From an uncultured Rhizobium sp. (GTDB taxonomy: Bacteria; Pseudomonadota; Alphaproteobacteria; Rhizobiales; Rhizobiaceae): 64,000 nucleotides of DNA. The notes under the pieces were generated by a model that was not told where the DNA came from, did not search any database, and saw only the letters and a list, made by a program, of their open reading frames with translations. The stretch spans positions 1-64,000 of the forward strand of contig CAMFIF010000010.1 of the NCBI GenBank assembly GCA_945952415.1. The letters run 5' to 3'. The stretch's first letter is position 1, and every line of letters begins with the position of its first letter. Position numbers and translations under genes: made by a program. Positions 53,701 to 61,559 of this stretch are shown here, piece after piece.

Positions 53701-54802
53701 CGAGCAGCAGCTCGCCTTCCTCGCCTTCGGCCACCAGGTCCAGCGCCTCGTTGACCACATAGGCGCTGTAGTTGGGGATGGGCCGGCCGATCGTGACCGG
53801 CTGGCCGGGACGCACTTCGCTGACGGTCGCCACCACGGTTGCTTCCGTCGGGCCATAGCTGTTGAAGATCCGGCGGCCCGGGCGGCACCAGCGGCTGGCG
53901 ACGGAAGGCGGGCAGGCCTCGCCGCCGAGAATGATGATGCGCAGGCTCGGGACGTCCTCGCCGAGGAGCGAAAGCAGCGTCGGCACCGTGTCCATGACCG
54001 TCACGCCATGGGCGGCGAGAACGGCGGGAAGGGCGGCAATATCGGCCATCAGCGCGGGGTCGGCGACGAAGAGCGAGGCGCCGACCACATAGGGCAGCCA
54101 GATTTCTTCCATCGACAGGTCGAAGGCGGCCGAAGCCCCCTGGAACATCACGTCCGACTGGTTGAGTCCATAGGTTTCGCGGGCGGCGAGCAGGAAGTGG
54201 CAGATGTTGCGATGGGTGACCTCGATGCCCTTCGGCGTGCCGGTGGAGCCGGACGTATAGATGAAATAGGCAGGGTGATCCGGACCGAGGCCGAGCTTCC
54301 GGGCGTCTCTTGGCTTGCCGTTCGCAATCGCGGTCGCCTTGTCGATGAAGACGGTGAGGCCGCTGCGCTTCAGCGCCTCGGCCTTGCCGCCGTCGGTGAG
54401 GATGCCTTTTGCGCCGGCATCCTCAAGGCAGGCGGTAATCCGTTCCACCGGCGTATCCGCGTCGAAGGGCAGCCAGGCAGCCCCGGTCCGGGTGACGGCG
54501 ATCTGGGCAACGAGAAGGGGAACGCCCCGCGGGAACCAGAGGCCGACCACATCGCGCGGCAGGATGCCGCGGGCCTGCAGGCCCGCAGCCAGGGCATCCG
54601 CCGCGGCATCGATTTCGCGGTAGCTGTAGCGCCGCGAGGGAGTGACATAGACCGTGCGGTCCGGCCCCTTTTCCAGGCCCTGCCGGAAGAGGTCCGGCAA
54701 TACGAGATCCTGCAGCAGGTCCGGACGGCTGTCGCCGAGAAGCAGCGAGGCGGCCGGATTGAGGGTGGAGGAATAACGGTGGCTGCTGTTGAGAAGGTTC
54801 AT
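50753..54802 (-). CDS. Pls/PosA-family single-module non-ribosomal peptide synthetase with membrane C-terminus
   Basis: The N-terminal adenylation domain of this 1349-residue protein has A3 core YTSGSTGTPKG at about 182-192, NSYGPTEATV, and YRTGD. A carrier domain with LGGHSLLAARF lies near 590. Several membrane helices alternate with repeated hexapeptide/left-handed-helix-like segments (GDDAYIGSSCVIGGNSRIGESAELED and similar), the terminal region of Pls/PosA NRPSs (TIGR02353). Streptomyces Pls makes epsilon-polylysine. Read by eye against GrsA, the specificity residues are D-L-E-D-I-L-S-V-V-K, resembling lysine/ornithine codes. I chose the ATG at 54800-54802; an open frame continues to 55030 without family features. 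The PPTase follows. Confidence 0.9.
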   Translation of the reverse strand: MNLLNSSHRYSSTLNPAASLLLGDSRPDLLQDLVLPDLFRQGLEKGPDRTVYVTPSRRYSYREIDAAADALAAGLQARGILPRDVVGLWFPRGVPLLVAQIAVTRTGAAWLPFDADTPVERITACLEDAGAKGILTDGGKAEALKRSGLTVFIDKATAIANGKPRDARKLGLGPDHPAYFIYTSGSTGTPKGIEVTHRNICHFLLAARETYGLNQSDVMFQGASAAFDLSMEEIWLPYVVGASLFVADPALMADIAALPAVLAAHGVTVMDTVPTLLSLLGEDVPSLRIIILGGEACPPSVASRWCRPGRRIFNSYGPTEATVVATVSEVRPGQPVTIGRPIPNYSAYVVNEALDLVAEGEEGELLLGGPGIARGYLKRPELTAQKFIPNPFPLSSLDPVLYRTGDAVSVDADGNLRFHGRLDDQVKIRGFRVELGEIEARLAVMPGVSQAAVVLRKDDGMERLVAFLVAQPGAVLDMDALRAALSQKVPSYMVPARMVAMDKLPMLISGKADRKALMAQALPEEEVTLDPDSSPRTPTEEALHAAAKSVFGGAAVPMDADFFTDLGGHSLLAARFLSVVRQTPSMAGLGLQDVYRDRTLRAMAARLDRDMDPAGETPDLSFAPPPLLRRFLCGAAQAAAMPLIIGLMTAQFLGVFLAYWMLNTSSLGFLSEMVVLSAIYLAINLFTTGLAIGLKWLVIGRTRPGRYPLWGSYYYRWWLAQRLISLIHMKWVQGSPLMNTVLRLLGARIGKDTMLYEIEAGAIDLLTIGNGVSIGGHCGFANAQVIGNELVIGTIEIGDDAYIGSSCVIGGNSRIGESAELEDLTAIGQGSVIGAREKWDGSPARRIGMVDLDSLRQPATASAPRRAINMAIYIAAILSIPAIGILPLVPAFFFLDHADAWLEGVTHLNAHWFLPLVALPAALGLVAATVALIVAIRWLVLPRLKEGDYSIHSATYMRKWVVSLCSEIALETLSSLYATVYMRGWYRLMGAKIGKGSEISTSLSGRYDLVEIGAKCFIADEVLLGEEDIRRGWMSLKRVKTGDHVFVGNSAVVPVGTSLPDRTLIGIKSKPPVHTEVREGETWFGSPSIKLPVRQTFDGGAARTFEPSIWRQIGRGLFEAFFNLSVPTVSMISLGTLSIEALAGPLERGEYGLALLLLPVLGLGMSLAMTLIVVALKWVMMGTYRPQANPMWSWFSLRTEAIAVMYSGMAAKMLLDFLRGTPFLPWMLRLFGARFGKGVYLDMTDITEFDCINVGDYVAVNNFAALQTHLYEDRVMKIGRVEVERGVSIEAGSTVLYDSQVGEFARLGPLTIVMKGERIPAHTEWHGAPAVRRQSLSGKMMQVITLPRR

Positions 54803-55006
54803 GGCGAAGCTCGGTCTTGTCGAGGGCGCCCGCCGGCGGGAATGCCGGCAAATCACCCATTTGACACGAACCATAGCGGAGGGCCCGTTACGGTCACCCG
54901 TCGCCTCCTGACGGCGTTTTGTAAGTTTTCGCCGCGTAGTATGATAGTCTTGCCGTGGGACCAAAGCAGGGGCAAAGATCCCATCGGACGGTGCGGGAAA
55001 GGTAAA

Positions 55007-55369
55007 ATGACGAGAAGCCGGGCGATCCATGTGGCTCTACTTTCGAGCCTCCTCTGTCTGTCGGTGGCCGAGGCGGCCTCGACGGGCGCGGTGCGCCGCC
55101 CGCCTTCCGGCGCGGCGGCAGCGAAGCTTTCCGAACGCCGCCAGTCCTTCAACGATCTCGTCCGCAATCTCGTGGCCGCCCATGAGGTGCAGCCGCTGAA
55201 ATCCGTCTTGGAAACCGCCCGCAAGACCTCGCCCGGCGACGTGGTGGGCATCAAGCTGCGCCGCCAGAAGGCGGGCTGGGTCTATCATGTGCGCCTGCTC
55301 AAGGCCGATGGTCGCCGCGCAGAGCTCGACATAGACGGCAAGACGCTGAAAGTGCTGGAAAGGAAATGA
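55007..55369 (+). CDS. Small periplasmic PepSY-domain protein preceding a two-component system
   Basis: This 120-residue protein begins with a signal peptide (IHVALLSSLLCLSVAEA, cleavage near A25). Its C-terminal half has the PepSY-like pattern DVVGIKLRRQKAGWVYHVRLLKADGRRAELDIDGKTLKVL. GGAAAGG precedes the ATG. The response regulator starts one base after its stop. Small periplasmic proteins encoded with such systems (for example FeuN with FeuP/FeuQ in Sinorhizobium) restrain the sensor kinase, and that role is plausible here. Confidence 0.82.
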   Translation: MTRSRAIHVALLSSLLCLSVAEAASTGAVRRPPSGAAAAKLSERRQSFNDLVRNLVAAHEVQPLKSVLETARKTSPGDVVGIKLRRQKAGWVYHVRLLKADGRRAELDIDGKTLKVLERK

Positions 55370-55370
55370 C

Positions 55371-56039
55371 GTGCGCGTGCTGATCGTGGAAGACGAGATG
55401 CGCCTTGCGGAAGATCTTCGCCGGACGCTGACCGCGCAGAACTACGTGGTCACCCATGCCAAGGACGGCGAGGACGCCTGGTTTCGTGGCGATACGGAAG
55501 ATTTCGACCTGGTGATTCTCGATCTCGGCCTGCCCCGCATGGACGGGTTTTCCGTGCTGAAGCGCTGGCGCGAGGCGGGCCGCGGCATGCCGGTTCTGAT
55601 CCTCACCGCCCGCGACAGCTGGCGCGACAAGGTGGACGGCATCGATTCGGGCGCCGACGACTATCTGACCAAGCCCTTCCGTATGGAGGAGCTCAATGCC
55701 CGGGTGCGCGCGCTTCTGCGCCGGGCCGTCGGCCAGTCCTCGCCGATCCTCTCGAATGGCGCGGTCGAAATCGACACCCGGCTGCGCACCGTGACCTGCG
55801 AGGGCGTGCCCGTGCAGGTGACGCCGCTCGAATACCGGCTTCTCACCTTCCTGCTCCACCATCCCGGCCGGGTCTTCTCCCCGGCGGAAATTTCCGCCCA
55901 TATCTATGAGGAGGATATCGACCGGGATTCCAACGCGGTGGAAGTGGTGATCGCAAGACTGCGGCGGAAGCTTTCCGTTCCCGTCATCGAGAACCGGCGC
56001 GGGCAGGGCTATTTCATCCGCGCAAGGGGCGAGGCGTGA
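55371..56039 (+). CDS. OmpR/PhoP-family response regulator
   Basis: This 222-residue protein has a receiver domain with acidic pocket VEDE (7-9) and phosphoacceptor D51 (VILDLGLP), conserved T and K (LTAR, YLTKPF), and a winged-helix output domain (LEYRLLTFLLHHPGRVFSPAEI, NAVEVVIARLRRKL). The GTG start at 55371 immediately follows the PepSY gene. Its stop overlaps the kinase start (GTGA). It resembles PhoP/FeuP-type envelope-stress regulators. Target genes are not indicated. Confidence 0.92.
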   Translation: MRVLIVEDEMRLAEDLRRTLTAQNYVVTHAKDGEDAWFRGDTEDFDLVILDLGLPRMDGFSVLKRWREAGRGMPVLILTARDSWRDKVDGIDSGADDYLTKPFRMEELNARVRALLRRAVGQSSPILSNGAVEIDTRLRTVTCEGVPVQVTPLEYRLLTFLLHHPGRVFSPAEISAHIYEEDIDRDSNAVEVVIARLRRKLSVPVIENRRGQGYFIRARGEA

Positions 56040-57391
56040 CCTCCCGGTCGCTGCGCTTCCGGCTGGCCTTCTGGGCGGCGGCAGCCGTCATCGCCGCCTT
56101 TGCGCTGGCCACGCTCGGCATCGAGTTTCTTGTGGCCCGCACCGTGGAGCGCGTGGCGCTCTTCGACGTGGAAGACCAGATGCGCATCCTCGTCGGCAAT
56201 CTCGATATCGGGCCGGACAACCAGATCACGCTGTCGGAAGAGCCGCGCGATACCCGCTTCAGCCAGCCCTATGGCGGCATTTACTGGCAGATCGGCCGCA
56301 AGGGCGTGACCGAGCTGCGCTCCCAGTCCCTCTGGGACCAGCAGCTTGCCTGGAAGAATGGCAGCCCGGAGGGCGAGAAGCACCATTATGCCGGCCCGAA
56401 TGGCCGCGATCTTCTTGGCGAGCAGCGCAGCGTCATCCTCAACACCGCGTCCGGGGAGCAGGCGGTCGATATCATCGTGGCGCTCGAGGACAGCCAGATC
56501 CGCGAGACCCGCGAGGAATTCTTCTACGCCATGGCGCCGTCCTTCGGCCTGCTTGCCATTGCGCTGATCGGCGCGGTGCTGATGTTCCTGCGCTTCGGCC
56601 TGCAACCGCTCGACCAGCTGCGCGCCGCGCTCGCCGCCGTGCATGACCGCCGCGAACGGCAGATCGAGGGTGACTTCCCTTCGGAAATCCAGCCGCTCGT
56701 GGATGATGTAAATGCGCTTCTCGGCAAACGCGACTCGCAGCTGAACTCCGCCCGAGCCCGGGCAGGCGATCTCGCCCACGGCCTGAAGACGCCGCTTGCC
56801 GTTCTCGATACGATTGCCCGCGAACTCGACCGCAAGGGCGAAAGCGCGATCGGCGACGCCATCCGTGCCGAAGTCACCCGCATGGATGCGCAGGTGCGCC
56901 GCACGCTCGCCCAGGCCCGCGCGGGCCTTGCGGCAGCCCGCAGCAATGGCGATGTGGATGTTGCCGCCTCCACCCGCCAGCTTGTGGCCACCATGCGCCG
57001 CATCGCCTCCAATTCCGGCCTCGACTTCACGCTCGACGCGCCCGAAAGCCTGATCATGGCGACCGACGAGGCGGACTACATGGAAATCTGCGGCAACATA
57101 CTCGACAATGCCCGCAAATGGGCAGCCCACCACGTCTCCGTCCGCCTGGCGGCCGAGCAGAACCGCGTCGCGCTCGTCGTGGGCGATGACGGCCCGGGCC
57201 TGCCCGGAGACGACGCGCTGGAAGACATCGCCCGTGGCCGCCGGCTGGACGAAGCCATCCACGGCTCCGGCTTCGGCCTCGCCATCGTCAAGGATCTGGT
57301 GGAAGCCTATGACGGCGACCTCGCCTTCAGCCGCGCGCCCCTCGGTGGACTGCAGGTCACCGTCACGCTTCCCCTCCGCCGCGCGCTTTGA
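56036..57391 (+). CDS. Sensor histidine kinase, PhoQ/FeuQ-like
   Basis: This 451-residue protein starts at GTG 56036. Two membrane helices (about 10-30 and 166-186) bracket a periplasmic sensor of about 130 residues. The H-box is LAHGLKTPLAVLDTI with phosphoacceptor H248. N-box NILDNARKWA and G boxes GDDGPGLPG and GSGFGLAIVKDLV follow. The HGLKTPL H-box is typical of PhoQ/FeuQ-like kinases. With the response regulator and PepSY protein it forms a three-gene operon that likely senses an envelope or osmotic signal. Confidence 0.92.
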   Translation: MTSRSLRFRLAFWAAAAVIAAFALATLGIEFLVARTVERVALFDVEDQMRILVGNLDIGPDNQITLSEEPRDTRFSQPYGGIYWQIGRKGVTELRSQSLWDQQLAWKNGSPEGEKHHYAGPNGRDLLGEQRSVILNTASGEQAVDIIVALEDSQIRETREEFFYAMAPSFGLLAIALIGAVLMFLRFGLQPLDQLRAALAAVHDRRERQIEGDFPSEIQPLVDDVNALLGKRDSQLNSARARAGDLAHGLKTPLAVLDTIARELDRKGESAIGDAIRAEVTRMDAQVRRTLAQARAGLAAARSNGDVDVAASTRQLVATMRRIASNSGLDFTLDAPESLIMATDEADYMEICGNILDNARKWAAHHVSVRLAAEQNRVALVVGDDGPGLPGDDALEDIARGRRLDEAIHGSGFGLAIVKDLVEAYDGDLAFSRAPLGGLQVTVTLPLRRAL

Positions 57392-57468
57392 GGGCGCGCA
57401 GACAGGCTGTCATGCGCTATTTTGCGGGCGGCGCTTGAAACGCCTGGCTCCGGCATGCACACGCAGGC

Positions 57469-57693
57469 TCATGGGTTCCGCCGCAAAGCGACAACCGCTT
57501 CCGCCTGCACGACCACCACCCGCAGGTCATCCTCCGGCAACAGTTTGGCCGCTGCGTTCAACCTGTCAATAAGCAACTGCCTGTTTGATGGGACCCCTTG
57601 GTTCCGATCGCTCAACAGCTCGTTCAAAAAGTGACCTGACACAATCTGGGTGATTTTACGCGGATCCGCGACATCGGTGGCAATCTGTTCAGG
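57469..57693 (-). pseudogene. C-terminal remnant of a probable HTH-type regulator
   Basis: A 74-codon open frame on the minus strand between two stops has no credible start codon. Its tail reads LLIDRLNAAAKLLPEDDLR and VVVVQAEAVVALRRNP, a pattern like the C-terminus of small XRE-type repressors. The upstream half (PRKITQIVSGHFLNELLSDRN) is less family-like. I read it as a decayed fragment; it could also be chance. Confidence 0.35.
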
Positions 57694-57696
57694 TCA
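57632..57696. repeat. Inverted repeat, eight-base arms
   Basis: TGACCTGA (57632-57639) is the exact complement of TCAGGTCA (57689-57696), with 49 bases between. The second arm lies 22 bases before the NHLP precursor start, so it could be an operator or part of a looping site. Confidence 0.4.
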
Positions 57697-57717
57697 GAAA
57701 CCAGACAGGAATTACTC

Positions 57718-58041
57718 ATGTCCGATACCGCCGCAGCCGTTGCGAAAATACGCATCCAGATCGAAACCAGCCTGATCGAAAAGGCGTCGACAGATGCCGC
57801 TTTCCGGGCTCTGCTCCTTGCTGATCCGCGCGCGGCGGTAAAGGAGCTTCTTGGCGTAGACCCGCTGCCGAACTATAAAATGCGCGTCATAGAAGAGGCT
57901 CCGGGCGAGGCCCTGCTTGTGTTGCCGCGCCAGATGAACATGGATGAATTGCCTGATGATCTGCTGGATCTCGCAGCCGGTGGCTTTCTTTGGTGGCCAG
58001 GCGTTCGGGCATTCCCTGGCGAGGAGACTTGCAAGAAGTGA
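57718..58041 (+). CDS. NHLP-family (nitrile hydratase-like leader) RiPP precursor peptide
   Basis: The first 89 residues of this 107-residue protein match the nitrile-hydratase-alpha-like leader family. They include LIEKASTDAAFRALLLADPRAAVKELLG, YKMRVIEEAPGEALLVLP and the cleavage region DELPDDLLDLAAGG. A double-glycine motif (residues 88-89) is followed by an 18-residue core, FLWWPGVRAFPGEETCKK, with two Trp, one Cys and a basic C-terminus. Such precursors are cleaved by ABC transporters with an N-terminal peptidase and carry modified cores. AGGAA precedes the ATG. No modification enzyme or exporter gene is recognised in the window, so it is an orphan here. Confidence 0.85.
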   Translation: MSDTAAAVAKIRIQIETSLIEKASTDAAFRALLLADPRAAVKELLGVDPLPNYKMRVIEEAPGEALLVLPRQMNMDELPDDLLDLAAGGFLWWPGVRAFPGEETCKK

Positions 58042-58044
58042 AGC

Positions 58045-58074
58045 AGGTACGGGGTTGGGTTCCAACTCCGTACC
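58045..58074 (+). promoter_or_regulatory. Long imperfect hairpin just after the RiPP precursor
   Basis: AGGTACGG (58045-58052) pairs with CCGTACCT (58067-58074) with inner complementarity (TTGG with CCAA). It begins three bases after the precursor stop and lacks a T tail. It may stabilise or end the transcript. Confidence 0.5.
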
Positions 58075-58183
58075 TTGAAATAGAGGCCAATGGCGTCAAG
58101 CCGGGCGCAAACCCGGTTTGGCGCTCCTGCAGCAAATGGGCAGGCCAGCCGCCATAAACCTCGCGCCAGAAAAGGGTGCGAGA

Positions 58184-59086
58184 TCAGGCCACAGCAGCCT
58201 CCTGCGTTTTCTTTCGCTCCGGCAGCCTTGCAAACATCACGCCATTGCCGGCCAGAGTGAAGATCAGCCCAAGCACGGCGAGCGGCGTGAAGTGATAGTC
58301 CTCGTAGAAGCTCGACAGCGTGAGCGCCACGACGGGAAAGAGCACGGTTGCATAGGCCGCTCTTTGAGATCCCACGCGGGATACCAGCATCAGATAGGTG
58401 GTAAAGCCGACCACCGAACCAATGACGGAGAGATAGACAAGAGCGGCCACATAGCTACGGTCTGGCGGTGGCACGATCTGGGTACCGGTGATGCCGATCA
58501 GGGCCAGAAGTGCGAGGGAACCATAGCTCATGCCCCAGGCATTGGCGGTGACCGGCGCAATCCCCGCTGCGCTGTTGCGACGCGATGCCATGTTGCCGAA
58601 GGAGAAGAACAGCGTGCCGAGTGCCGAAAGGCCAATCCCTTTCCAGCTGTCCGGTTTGACCGCGATGAGAATATCCGGGCCAAACAGCAATGCGAGCCCT
58701 GTTACCCCCAGTAACCCGGCAAAAATTGTCCGCGCCTTTATTTTATCGCCGAAGAAGATCCGGGCGTTGACTGCATTGTAGACGGTCGCGAGCGAGAAAA
58801 TCACCGAAATGAGACCGGAAGGGACATAGCGTGCCGCGTGATAAAAGCAGAGGAAGTTGCAACAGAAGAGCGAGAGCGCCTGCACGATGATAAAAGGCTG
58901 CTGCCTGAGCGTCGGCACTTTCAGCCGGCCGGTCAAAGCCAGAGCGCCGACAAGCACAACCGCTGCCAGAGCAAAGCGATAAAAGACCGAGACCAGAACG
59001 GGTACGGGCCCAATCTGCATGGATATGGCGATCCAGGTTGTTCCCCAGATCAGTACGGTGGAGAGGAAAAGTAGGAGATTGGTCAT
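58184..59086 (-). CDS. EamA/DMT family transporter
   Basis: This 300-residue membrane protein has ten hydrophobic helices in two EamA repeats (LSTVLIWGTTWIAISM at the start of the first; second repeat from about 150). This is the layout of drug/metabolite exporters such as RhaT-like and YdcZ-like families. It is divergent from an AraC regulator, which may control it. Substrate unknown. Confidence 0.88.
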   Translation of the reverse strand: MTNLLLFLSTVLIWGTTWIAISMQIGPVPVLVSVFYRFALAAVVLVGALALTGRLKVPTLRQQPFIIVQALSLFCCNFLCFYHAARYVPSGLISVIFSLATVYNAVNARIFFGDKIKARTIFAGLLGVTGLALLFGPDILIAVKPDSWKGIGLSALGTLFFSFGNMASRRNSAAGIAPVTANAWGMSYGSLALLALIGITGTQIVPPPDRSYVAALVYLSVIGSVVGFTTYLMLVSRVGSQRAAYATVLFPVVALTLSSFYEDYHFTPLAVLGLIFTLAGNGVMFARLPERKKTQEAAVA

Positions 59087-59245
59087 CCGTCTGGCCTCGC
59101 TTTCTACCGGCAGAAAACATCAGGGCAGGCCATTCCTCTTGCACGATCTTGCGATGAAATAGCCCCATGCGGCCAAACGGGACGATCGGCAGTGGCGCTT
59201 CCCGCACGCCGCGCTAGAATGGGACCGATTGTTCAAGGACCGCCC

Positions 59246-60109
59246 ATGCTCCACACCGCCACCGTTTTTGGCTCTCTCATGGCCTCCTCCCGCGCCGAGC
59301 GCGGCGAGACGCTTGAGCTCGGCGCGGGTCGCGCCAGCGCTATCTGGCGGAACAGCCAGGACCGCATGCGATACGAGCGGACGGATGGGCATACCTTCAG
59401 CTGCTATCTTAATGGCGGCTACGGAACGCGGCGTGTCGATGCAGGCCGTATAGCCGGTTGGCCCGGCGCTCTCTGCATCATGCCCCAAGGCACATCCTCC
59501 GAGTGGGAAATCACCGACCAGTTTGAATTCGTGCATCTCTATGTCGCGGATGGGGAGTTGCGCCGTCTGTTCGCGGAAACGTTCGATCGGGATGCGAGAT
59601 TGATGGTGTTGCCCGAAGCAACATTTGACAGGGCCCCGGGACTGGCAGAAGCCCTGGCACGACTCGCCGCCGCCACGCAGGCCGGCAACCGATTGCTCGC
59701 CGATGAGGCGATCATCTCCGCCATCCTGCAGCTTTTTAGCGATCCGCGTTATGGGGGCGAAAGGCGGCCGACGCTGCGCGGCGGGCTGACGCCGGTTTTA
59801 CGGCGCCGGCTGATCGATTTCATCGAGGCAAGCCTGGACCGGAACATCACCCTTGCCGACCTGGCAAGGCTGGCAGATCTCAGCGAATTTCATCTCCAGC
59901 GGATGTTTCGGGCGAGTTGCGGTGTCTCGCCGCATGATTTCATCATGAGCCGACGCATCGATCGCGCGCGACACCTCCTGGGCGGAACCGAACCCATCGC
60001 CCAGATCGCTTCGGCTTGCGGTTTCAGCAGCCAGAGCCATCTGACGCGCATTTTCAAATCGCTGACCGGCACGACCCCCGCGGTTTATCGCCGTGGCTTG
60101 CGGGCCTGA
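59246..60109 (+). CDS. AraC family transcriptional regulator
   Basis: The C-terminal AraC HTH of this 287-residue protein contains LADLARLADLSEFHLQRMFRASCGVSPHDFIMSRRIDRA and ASACGFSSQSHLTRIFKSLTG. The N-terminal ligand domain has no recognised motif. An AAGGA site precedes the ATG. It lies opposite the DMT exporter, 159 bases apart, so it probably regulates it. Confidence 0.9.
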   Translation: MLHTATVFGSLMASSRAERGETLELGAGRASAIWRNSQDRMRYERTDGHTFSCYLNGGYGTRRVDAGRIAGWPGALCIMPQGTSSEWEITDQFEFVHLYVADGELRRLFAETFDRDARLMVLPEATFDRAPGLAEALARLAAATQAGNRLLADEAIISAILQLFSDPRYGGERRPTLRGGLTPVLRRRLIDFIEASLDRNITLADLARLADLSEFHLQRMFRASCGVSPHDFIMSRRIDRARHLLGGTEPIAQIASACGFSSQSHLTRIFKSLTGTTPAVYRRGLRA

Positions 60110-60473
60110 GCGTCTCGAAAAGCCTGGTCAACCGCTCTGCCTGCAATCAGCCGCGCTCGATCCTTGTGAGGGCGCCGGGCGCGCTCGGAAATCCCTGGTC
60201 TGCCGCCGCATGTCTTTTTGTTATCGCGCATACGGATGTAAATTTCCCCAGAGTGTCCCCTTCCGGCGCTGCTCCGGGGCCGGAGTGGTGCGCTACGCTG
60301 TGGTTCGATTGCATTTTTCAACCTGTCCTACCAACAGGATATGCCGAACCGGACGGTTGGGCCCGGCCGCACAGTTTACATATGTCATTATAATGTTAAC
60401 CTAATTTCGAATTTTAGGGACGCCGGGTGAGCGGCGTATCGTCCGAAGAGATGCAAATCGGAACGGTGACAGC
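60110..60473. other. Intergenic region with AT-rich promoter-like patch
   Basis: These 364 bases contain no supportable gene. A TATAAT-like -10 lies at 60389-60394 within an AT-rich segment upstream of the next AraC gene, but no well-spaced -35 hexamer is visible. Confidence 0.4.
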
Positions 60474-61451
60474 ATGACGCTTCCATTACGCGGCCCCTTC
60501 ACCCTGTCCTGTCATGACGTTTCGGGCGTCGGTGAACTCTATGCAGCTTACGGAAAGCTGATCGGACACGATTATGTCATCCATGATGACAGTGTACCAC
60601 GCAATGTGGGCGGATTTGACAATATCTCCGTGCTCGAAGCCTGTGCGACGCGGTTCCAGGGCGGCTCCCAGCATTTCGAAATGTCGCCCAATCGCCAGGG
60701 GCTTGATCTGGTCATCCTCTCGTTCGGCTTGTCGGGTCAGGCCCTCCGCTATCGGCAAAACGGGGTAGAGTGCTTGGCCACCGTCGGCAGCGCCATTTTG
60801 CACACGACGGACGCGCCCCTCCAGGCGCAGGCCGACCGCTTCGGTGAAGTCATAGCGGTCGCGATGCCGCGTGCCAAACTCGGTTCCCTCCTTGCCGACC
60901 AGGATGCGCTGAAGACCAGACTATTGCCTGCGAACGGTGCCGCGTTCTCCTTGCTTGCCGGGCATGCCCGCAGCTTCCTGTCTCTCGGCAGTGTGCCCGA
61001 TCCCGCGCTCGCTCAACTGGTTGGCGATCAGCTCTGCGATCTGGCGGCACTCGCGCTTGGCGTAAACAGCCGAGGCAAAGAGAAGGTCCTGAGCGGAGAG
61101 ACCTTGCACGATGCCCGCTACAACAGGGCCCTGGACTACATAAGGCGCCACGCCTCCAATCCAAGCCTTGGCGAGAAGGAACTGGCACGCCAGCTCGGTC
61201 TTTCCACCTCGTCCGTCCGTCAGATCTTCGCGAGAAAGCAGACCACGCCGGCCCGGATCATTCGCCAGACCCGTGTGGAAATGGCTGCAAGACTTTTGCT
61301 GGACGGGAGTCATCGCCCCCGCAAGATCGTCGCCGTGGCATTCGATTGCGGCTTTCGCAGTGTCTCCGCCTTCTACGAAGCTTTCCGAGACCAGTACGAC
61401 ATGCACCCAAGCGATCTCAGGGCGGCTGCAGTTCGGGAAATGCCGGACTGA
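60474..61451 (+). CDS. AraC family transcriptional regulator, second
   Basis: This 325-residue protein has an AraC-binding-like N-terminal region and a C-terminal AraC HTH: ELARQLGLSTSSVRQIFARKQTTPARIIRQTRVEMAARLL, then VAFDCGFRSVSAFYEAFRDQYDMHPSDLR. GGAACGG precedes the ATG. It is not closely similar to the AraC at 59246. No clear target other than the following VWA gene, 108 bases away. Confidence 0.88.
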   Translation: MTLPLRGPFTLSCHDVSGVGELYAAYGKLIGHDYVIHDDSVPRNVGGFDNISVLEACATRFQGGSQHFEMSPNRQGLDLVILSFGLSGQALRYRQNGVECLATVGSAILHTTDAPLQAQADRFGEVIAVAMPRAKLGSLLADQDALKTRLLPANGAAFSLLAGHARSFLSLGSVPDPALAQLVGDQLCDLAALALGVNSRGKEKVLSGETLHDARYNRALDYIRRHASNPSLGEKELARQLGLSTSSVRQIFARKQTTPARIIRQTRVEMAARLLLDGSHRPRKIVAVAFDCGFRSVSAFYEAFRDQYDMHPSDLRAAAVREMPD

Positions 61452-61559
61452 CAGATTCCGGATTCCTTTCTGATAAAATCCGCACGCGACGATAGCTCCG
61501 CAATGCTAGCGGGTTAGCGGTTGAATTTTCGCTACCCTATGCTGCAGCGGAGTGGTCGG

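Larger units (their letters stand above)
57392..57717. other. Intergenic region with decayed regulator fragment and long inverted repeat
   Basis: These 326 bases upstream of the NHLP precursor hold a minus-strand remnant (57469-57693) and an eight-base inverted repeat (57632-57639 with 57689-57696). The DNA is less GC-rich than the preceding operon. An AGGAA site serves the precursor gene. Confidence 0.5.

Noticed and set aside
50177-55369. A very long + strand open frame opposite the Pls-type NRPS
   Set aside because: Composition is low in hydrophobic residues and full of His/Gly/Arg, with no family motif; it is the antisense shadow of the NRPS. Only its last 120 codons (55007-55369) are a real PepSY gene.
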